DNA of 64,000 bases from Udeniomyces pyricola (Eukaryota > Basidiomycota > Tremellomycetes > Cystofilobasidiales > Mrakiaceae), in the NCBI GenBank assembly GCA_039545295.1, contig BCIK01000012.1:124001-188000 (forward strand), written 5' to 3'. A model generated the notes under the pieces. The model was not told where the DNA came from. It saw only the letters and a program-made list of their open reading frames with translations, and made no database searches. Shown here one piece after another: positions 58,253-64,000 of the stretch. The position numbers and the translations under genes were made by a program. How positions within the stretch are numbered: the first letter of the stretch is position 1; the number at the start of each line of letters is the position of its first letter.

Positions 58253-61069
58253 TCACAAGAACTCCAACCCCATGCCCAACCCAAACCCTTTGGCGGTGGC
58301 TTCGTGGGAGCCCGCGACGAGCGGTAGCGACACGTTAGCCTCGAGTCGAACGGGAGAGAAGTCGTAGACGAGGCCGAACCCGGTCGAGAGTGAAGGAGGC
58401 GTCGAGAGGAGAGGTTGGAAGAGGGACGTGGGTTTAGCTAGGAAGGAAGAAGGGGGGGGGGGGCGAAGAGAGAGAGAGAAGAGGAAGGATGCAAAAAGAT
58501 GGGGGAGGGAAGGAGTCAGTGGAAGAAGATAAGGAACGGAAGGCAACCTTTTCTAGTGTCTTGGGAGAGAGAGAGAAAAAAATCTCACCCGACGAGTCTC
58601 CTCGGCTTCCCCAAGGCGCCAACTTGCCCGCATTGACAAACATGTGGACTTTGAGCGGCCATTCCGGTTTACCCGGCAACGGTCCAAACACCGAAAGTCC
58701 GAGCGAATACGCGAGGTCGGCGCCGATCGCGTCGGTCCCGTCGCGTGGGCCGAGGCCGTTCATAGAGAAACCGCGGATGGATGTCGGTCCGCCGAGGAAA
58801 AGTCGGTCCGAGATGTGAGATGTGGGTTCGGTAAGAGAAGAGGAAGGGGAGGTGGTGAGGGGGGTAGAGAAGGGGAAGAGAATACCGGTTCGGGTGGAGA
58901 AGGAGGCGGACTGGTGGACGAGGAGGGAAAAGGAACAGACGAGGGAAAAGATGATCGTAGTAGTTGTGATCGTTCGTATCATCAGTTGATGTCCTCCTCG
59001 AACCAAAAGACAGTCTTAAGCAGAAAGAAACAGGAGGAGACAGGTGCAGAGGAGAAGATGCCCAAAAAGAATGACAAGACAAGGAAAAGAAGAAGAAGAA
59101 AAAAAGAGAGAAAAGAGAAAGAGGTAGCGTAAACGAAGCCCTTGAACGTACCCAACCACTGTAACCTAAAGCCCTCGAGACGCTGGACTCGGTAGTGGCC
59201 TTGAAGTGAGCGGCTGAGCCTCCGAAGCCGGCGAGTTCCTGAACGGCTTTGAAAAGGGAACCCCGGGTGGCAAGGAACGGAGCGTCCCGAGTGTCGCGCG
59301 AAAAGGTGTGGGAAAGGGCTGATTTGAGCGAAGGTCCGGCTGAGGCGGCCGTTCGTATCCTGGGATGAAAAAGAAAAAAAGAAAGAAAAAAAAGACAGGC
59401 CGAGGAAGGGAGTGAGTAGAAGGGGGTTGTCGAAAGAAGAAGAAAACACGGAAATTTAAGCAAGGTATCCAAACAACGTAGGACAGAGGGTCCAAGCCAA
59501 CGACCCAGGTTTTCTTTGAGAACGTACGATAACGACGCTCCTTTTTCGAGGTTTGTCATGGACCTCTTTGCGGCTTCGTACGCGATCGAGTGGTTGCCCA
59601 GACTCGAGATGGTCTCGTACGCGAGTTTGAGTCCGCTGGATGCTTCCCAGTGCGAAGCAAAGGAGGTGTTGTCACGATTGAGCGAAAAGGCAGAGAGGGA
59701 GAGGGCGTGAAGAGGTGAAGCGAAGAGGGGAGTGCGTAGAGTAGACTGATTGGAGATGTACGAGGAGAACAGGTCAAGAGAAAGAGGGGGGGAGGAGGCG
59801 ATGAGAGAAAAGTTAGTCATCTAGTCGTTCGAAACTGGACGTTATCTTTACCAGGCCAGTCGTCATAGCATGTAAGTTGGCTTTCACCCTTTCAAATCAA
59901 CGTCCGACCCCTGCTTATCCAACCTGTGTTCGTTTGGCTCCCACAACCGACGTACCTCGAAAGCCAACCGCGTCTTGGTTCCCGTCGAAAACTGGACTGC
60001 CAACGTCTCGGCGCCTCCAAACACGTTCCTGACGTTGGCCGTGATGTACGCGCCTCCTTCGCCCGCTCCCACCTCGGTTCCGCTCTTCAAGAACCATCTT
60101 GGGACTTCCTTGACATCGACGACGACGTCGACGGCTCCCTCGGGCGCCAAGAGTGACTGGGCCGTCTCGAGCCGGACGTTGAGGCTCTTGAAGATGCCAA
60201 ATGGTTGAAGGGTATCGTTGATCTTTTGGGTGAGGGCGAGGAGAGAGCCGAGCGTGTGGGTATATTGGGTGGGTTCCTTGTCAAGAGGGAACGATGTTGG
60301 GGAAGGAGGAGCTTCGAGGAGCGGGATGAGAAGGGAGGAGAGGAAGGACGAGCGCGTTTGGACGGTATTGAGAACACGCAGCGAAGAGAGGTGAAGGGGA
60401 GTATCTAGGTTTTCATACACCTAGTTTTACCACCATGAAGAGGCACATCACCGATTGTGTTAGCTGAGATTTGGTTTATCTGGCGTACTAGGTGAGACGT
60501 CCCCCAAAATGACAATGTGGAAAAAGGTATGATGACGAACAATGTTAGAGACGGAACGAGCTGCTCGGGCAGCGTCGGCCTGTTCTTGGACAAGTCTACG
60601 TTCGTGTTGCCATGAGAGAAGTTGTTCTAGAGGTGATGGACGCATTCGTGTCAGAGGTTTCCATGAGCCAAAGACCATCGGAACCGCATATATATCGACA
60701 AAGGACGAGACGTTATTTTGGGGGATGGGAGGTGTTCATTCCGCGCGTTTTAGCTCGTTGTAGGTTCAGAAACGACGGCAATACAGGGATTGGGCATTGA
60801 ACAAACCTTGGGTGATACCGTTGTTGGCAGCAGCCGAGCTCAAGGCGTCTATAGGCCGCGGAGCAGGACGAGACGCGGTAGACTTGATCCAACGGAGAAA
60901 GGCGAAAGACGGTCAGACACGAGAGAGACAGGCGTGAGAGACAGGAGGGAGTGACCGACGCGGGGGCGGGGGGGTGTGTGATCTCATGATGTCAGCCGGA
61001 GAGCGAGTGAGGAGGATAGGGGAGTGAGAGACATACGAGGAGTTCTGGATCAGGGGTTTGTCCAAACAT
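58253..61069 (-). CDS. SAM50: SAM50/TOB55, outer-membrane beta-barrel insertase
   Basis: This Omp85-family protein is the core of the SAM complex, which folds beta-barrel proteins into the mitochondrial outer membrane. Early exons are 61069-61037, 60882-60807, 60626-60541 and from 60420. The N-terminus (MFGQTPDPELL, then LLSWQHERRLVQEQADAARA) leads into the single POTRA domain (ENLDTPLHLSSLRVLNTVQT ... VVDVKEVPRW, GAYITANVRNVFGGAETL). The barrel starts after TRLAFE-MTNFSL and includes FASHWE, the strand block GASLSIRTAASAGPSLKSAL (joined across an intron), SHTFSRDTRDAPFLATRG, QELAGFGGSAAHFK, and the Omp85 lock-loop region RLFLGGPTSIRGFSMNGLGP with its RGF motif. It closes with FGLGMGLEFL, a beta-signal. 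The stop is at 58253-58255. Length and order match fungal Sam50. Confidence 0.92.
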
Positions 61070-61713
61070 GTGGGGCCAAACAGCAGGTAGTCTATATGGA
61101 TGAGGGCAGCGACTCAGTCGAAACGGCAGATCAGACTGGATGAACCGAAATCTCGTGCAGGTCGACGCTGTGGTTGACAGGGGATAAATGGCAGCTTGAT
61201 GATGATGAGTATGGTGTGAACTGTATGGACATGTCTGTCCGAGGATGAGACCTAGCTGTGCACGAACCTTGGTTGGAGACGTGGTAATGGGAGGGCGAGG
61301 TCGATGGACCGGGGACGTATGTATATGTGGACGATATGCCGGTATCACGTCGTCCGTCGCGTTCAACCTTGGCCGCATATATTATGGAGATCTGAGATTA
61401 GGCGGGAATATATATTATATCGTCATGCATATATATTATACATATATATATTTGAACAGTATCGCCATGGGTCGGACAACATATAGATATAAATTGGTCA
61501 ACACATATACATGACATGCATCTGGGTTGATGTGCATTATGGCTGATATATATATATATACATATATATATACATATATATATATATGTTCATGTGTATA
61601 TATACTTACCCCCCTTACGTCGCGTTCGATCAGACCAGTTCCCTAGAATCGCCGCCCTCTCCACCATCACCCAACACCCGCATTCGCCTCTGTCCCTACT
61701 CGCCACGTGCACC
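61070..61713. promoter_or_regulatory. Divergent promoter region, SAM50 (-) and surface protein (+)
   Basis: The 644 bp hold both promoters. The plus-gene side is AT-dinucleotide-rich (61380-61610), including TATA-like words such as ATATATATTATA near 61428-61441. I see no coding sequence. Confidence 0.5.
61545..61606 (+). repeat. (TA)n microsatellite with CATATATATATA units
   Basis: The run GATATATATATATATACATATATATATACATATATATATATATG plus GTGTATATATAC is an imperfect TA repeat broken by single C or G bases, about 110-170 bp upstream of the surface-protein ATG. Related TA-rich words begin near 61375. It is likely to be length-variable between strains. Confidence 0.75.
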
Positions 61714-63767
61714 ATGTCATTGTACGTCAACTCTGTACTTTGTTCTACTCTACACTAGTCGTACAGAGCCAGGCACACAGATGGGTTACCAACCAACGCA
61801 AGCTTGTCCTGTCGCATGTCTTGCTCACCCCGAGGCTGCTGTCACCACTACTCCATCCCTCTACACGTACCCCGGCCTATGCTGATCTCAAACACACACA
61901 CACACAAACACATCAACCCCTCCTGATGCTTCTCTCTGCCTTCCTACCAGATCCGTCGTCCTTCCCTTCACCTCCCCATTCCTCACCTTCACGCCCTACT
62001 CTGACGGTCTTCCTTCAGGCGGATGGAATGCCTCGGGCGGCGGCTTCGGCAACGTTTCTCCCCTCGGCAGCTCGACGACCAACAGCTTTCGATGGACCCA
62101 AGGTGTGGGGAGTGCAATGGAGCTTGAGTTCAATGGTTAGAACAGCTTCCAAATGAACCCGATGTCTACAGTAGTTTGGGATGCTGATCTTGGTTTGGCC
62201 CCTTTTCCCGTCTTGCTCCAGGAACTGCGGCATATGTACGTTCAGCAAACGAGGACGCCCTTTCTGGTCTCGCGCTGGATTCTCCCTCACGCACTCGCAC
62301 TGAACGATCTGAATTTCTTCCTACCGCGTTTGGCTTTCCAACTTTGGATCGTCGGTTCAGGTCTACGGCACGACCTCCTCCTCTTCCGCAGCCTACTCCT
62401 TGACGGTTGACGGGGAGACTGGTTCGACTTCTTCAGCTGACGGCTTACTAGGATACGTTAGCTCTCTTGAGTCAACGTCTGTTCATAATCTCCTCTTCAA
62501 TACGACCTCAGCCTCGGCAGATGATTGGATCAGCATCGATCGAGTCGAGGGTAAGCATTTTTTTCGTCTTGTTTTGTTTTCGACCGACACCTGCATGTTC
62601 CCCTTCCGCCCCGCTTCGTTTCTCACGTTTTGCTCCTGCCTCAAATATCATCCATACCATCCCAACTTCCTTCTAGTGACCGTGTCCCATCCCTCAGGCG
62701 CGACTAATACGTCCATCGACGACTCGGGTGGCCCCTTCCAGTATTTTGGGACGTGGGGAACGGGCGCCGCCGCCGCCGCTGGTGCCTACAAGCAAACGAC
62801 AACTTACACTCAGTCCAAAGGCGCTTACGCTACCGTCAACTTTACAGGCACAGCAGTCTACTTGTTTGGGTGCGTCATGTCTAAATGCCAATGAGGGAGT
62901 AGACGCGATAGACCGCTTGGTGTTTCGCATGGACCTGGTCTTATCAGGTTTTGGCCTCCCCATCCGTTTTCTTTTTGTCCCATCGCGAACAGTTCTGTCC
63001 AGCCCGATCATGGTCTCTACTCTGTTTCCCTTGACGGTCTCACTCCCTCGACATCTCACAACGGTTCTTCTCGTACCGGTTTCGTCCAACAACTCCTCTA
63101 CTTTGCCTCTGGTCTGCCCGATTCGTTCCATGAGCTCACCGTCACGGACGTCGACGGGTACAAGTTTGACGTCGATTACATCGTCGTACTGGGCGATGTG
63201 GGGAATGCAAAGACGAGGAGGATCGCGGGGATTTCGGTCGGGGCGATCGTGGCGGCTGGTATCGCAGGATGTAAGTAACGACGGCGTCTCACTTTCTCTC
63301 TCTCTCTCTCTTTGCTGGCTCTAACCCCCTGATCATCTTTGTTTTTTCTTCCTCCTCGCATCTGCGATGATCATCCTCCCTTCTTCGGTTGGTTTCTTGT
63401 TCTCCTTCTTTAGTCGTCGTCTTTTGGATCTGGCGTCAAGAACGCCACGGCCGTCAAAAACTCAACCACTACGTTCGTCTTCCCTCATTTAATACTCCCT
63501 TATGGGGCGGGGGGAGGGGGGGGGGGGGAAGAAGAAAACGAATAGACTCCGGCCGATTTCGTTCACTAACATTCTTACGTTGATCCCCCTCCTCTCTCCC
63601 TCCCCCCCCCCCTTCCTTTTCTCCCCTGCCTTGTTGCAAAACCCTATTCCTCTCTCATTTGTGGTCCACATGTCGCTCCTGTCCTTTCCGTCCTATTGCA
63701 ATTGCACGCTTTGGACCTCCTCTACTTGCAGATCCAACATTACGTCGAACAAAAAGGAGGCTACTAA
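61714..63767 (+). CDS. Single-pass surface protein with two extracellular beta-sandwich-like repeats
   Basis: The exons begin with 8 coding bases at 61714-61721 and continue MSLSVVLPFTSPFLTFTPYS. No classical signal peptide is clear. The ectodomain shows two related halves: the first with GTAAYVYGTTS and YSLTVDGETG, the second with ATVNFTGTAVYLFGSVQ, GLYSVSLDGLTPS and VDYIVVLGD. The F-x-G-T-A-x-x-x-[FY]-G strand followed by a Y-S-V-x-[LV]-D-G strand is characteristic of a large basidiomycete family of unknown function. A transmembrane helix follows (VGAIVAAGIAGFVVFWIW), then a basic stop-transfer (RQERHGRQK). My best end is an exon at 63732-63767 giving IQHYVEQKGGY and a TAA. Asn-x-Ser/Thr sites are frequent in the ectodomain. 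A role in surface sensing or glycan binding is a guess. Confidence 0.72.
62222..62235 (+). other. 14-nt microexon of the surface-protein gene
   Basis: GAACTGCGGCATAT lies between TTGCTCCAG and GTACGT. The exon before ends TTC AAT G (phase 1), and the exon after begins GTC TAC GGC ACG in phase 0. With the 14 nt the protein reads LEFN-GTAAY-VYGT, the conserved F-x-G-T-A-x-x-V-Y-G strand. Without them the frame is lost. Confidence 0.8.
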
Positions 63768-64000
63768 ATCAGATAAAAAAAAAACCCCAAATAAAAGAAT
63801 CGTCAACGCAAAGCGTATCGTTGTTCTTCATGTCTCTCTTGTATTAGATGGTTTCATATTTATATATGTATAGTATCACTGAGTAGAGAGATCACAACGT
63901 AGGAAAGGGTGACTACTGCGCGCTTCGATTAGGGGTTTTGTGGATGAGGATCGTAGAGGCGTGTGATCATGTGGGGGAGAAAGGAAGTTATATCCCAACG
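63768..64000. other. 3' flank of the surface-protein gene
   Basis: This is the remaining 233 bases to the window end. An AAAAAAAAAACCCC stretch lies near 63775-63787 and a TATATATG word near 63861. I see no further gene start. Confidence 0.4.

Noticed and set aside
59358..59535. Reading SAM50 straight through the open intron (ENLGRWLGPSVLR and onward)
   Set aside because: The frame stays open, but removing GTACGT..CCCAG joins GASLS to IRTAASAG and restores the conserved barrel strand with normal spacing.
1..64000. tRNA genes, CRISPR arrays, transposons, rRNA
   Set aside because: Reading both strands I found no T-loop/A-box B-box pattern, no spaced direct-repeat array, no transposase or reverse-transcriptase motif and no rRNA sequence. 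A tRNAscan and a repeat search would be decisive.

Overview
This window is a piece of a fungal nuclear genome, most likely a basidiomycete. Every well-recognised gene is broken by several short spliceosomal introns, mostly about 60-150 bases, with GTRNGT-like donors and YAG acceptors. The gene content is fungal: a CAP10-type GT90, a GH16 laminarinase-like enzyme, cytochrome b2, Csf1, a Red1-like zinc-finger protein and an RRM-YTH protein. The last gene has the paired extracellular domain plus single transmembrane helix typical of basidiomycete surface proteins. I cannot place it below phylum. I see no mobile element, CRISPR array, rRNA or tRNA gene.

Layout, left to right. 2-826 (+): C-terminal piece of a Ser/Pro-rich unknown protein. 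2888-7931 (-): RRM+YTH RNA-binding protein. 10717-14305 (-): GT90 glycosyltransferase. 15281-17020 (-): GH16 beta-glucanase. 17542-18404 (+): small amphipathic or membrane protein. 19067-22012 (-) and 22602-25049 (+): divergent GABA-shunt pair, succinate-semialdehyde dehydrogenase and GABA transaminase. 25859-39897 (+): Csf1/BLTP1 bridge-like lipid-transfer protein. 40374-42141 (-): queuosine-salvage enzyme. 42771-47541 (+): Red1/ZFC3H1-like protein. 48738-52355 (+): cytochrome b2 (L-lactate dehydrogenase). 53780-57291 (+): amino-acid/GABA-type permease. 58253-61069 (-): SAM50. 61714-63767 (+): basidiomycete-type single-pass surface protein.

Two functional themes appear. The adjacent GABA transaminase and SSADH carry out consecutive steps (GABA to succinate semialdehyde to succinate) from one shared 589-bp promoter, and a permease of the family that includes GABA importers lies 29 kb away. 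Separately, an RRM-YTH protein and a Red1-like zinc-finger protein are both encoded here; in fission yeast a YTH protein (Mmi1) and Red1 act together in RNA elimination, but nothing here shows that these two interact.

The most unusual feature is gene architecture. Conserved reading frames can only be joined through extremely short internal exons, of 2, 8, 10, 12, 14, 17 and 24 nt, spread over six genes, with a possible 3-nt exon in a seventh. The 2-nt exon in the SSADH gene and the 17-nt exon carrying most of the GH16 catalytic motif are the most striking. Two GC-AG introns are also required. Other oddities are a roughly 375-residue insertion inside the YTH domain, a 149-nt almost pure T tract in a permease intron, and two unresolved bases in a G-rich tract.
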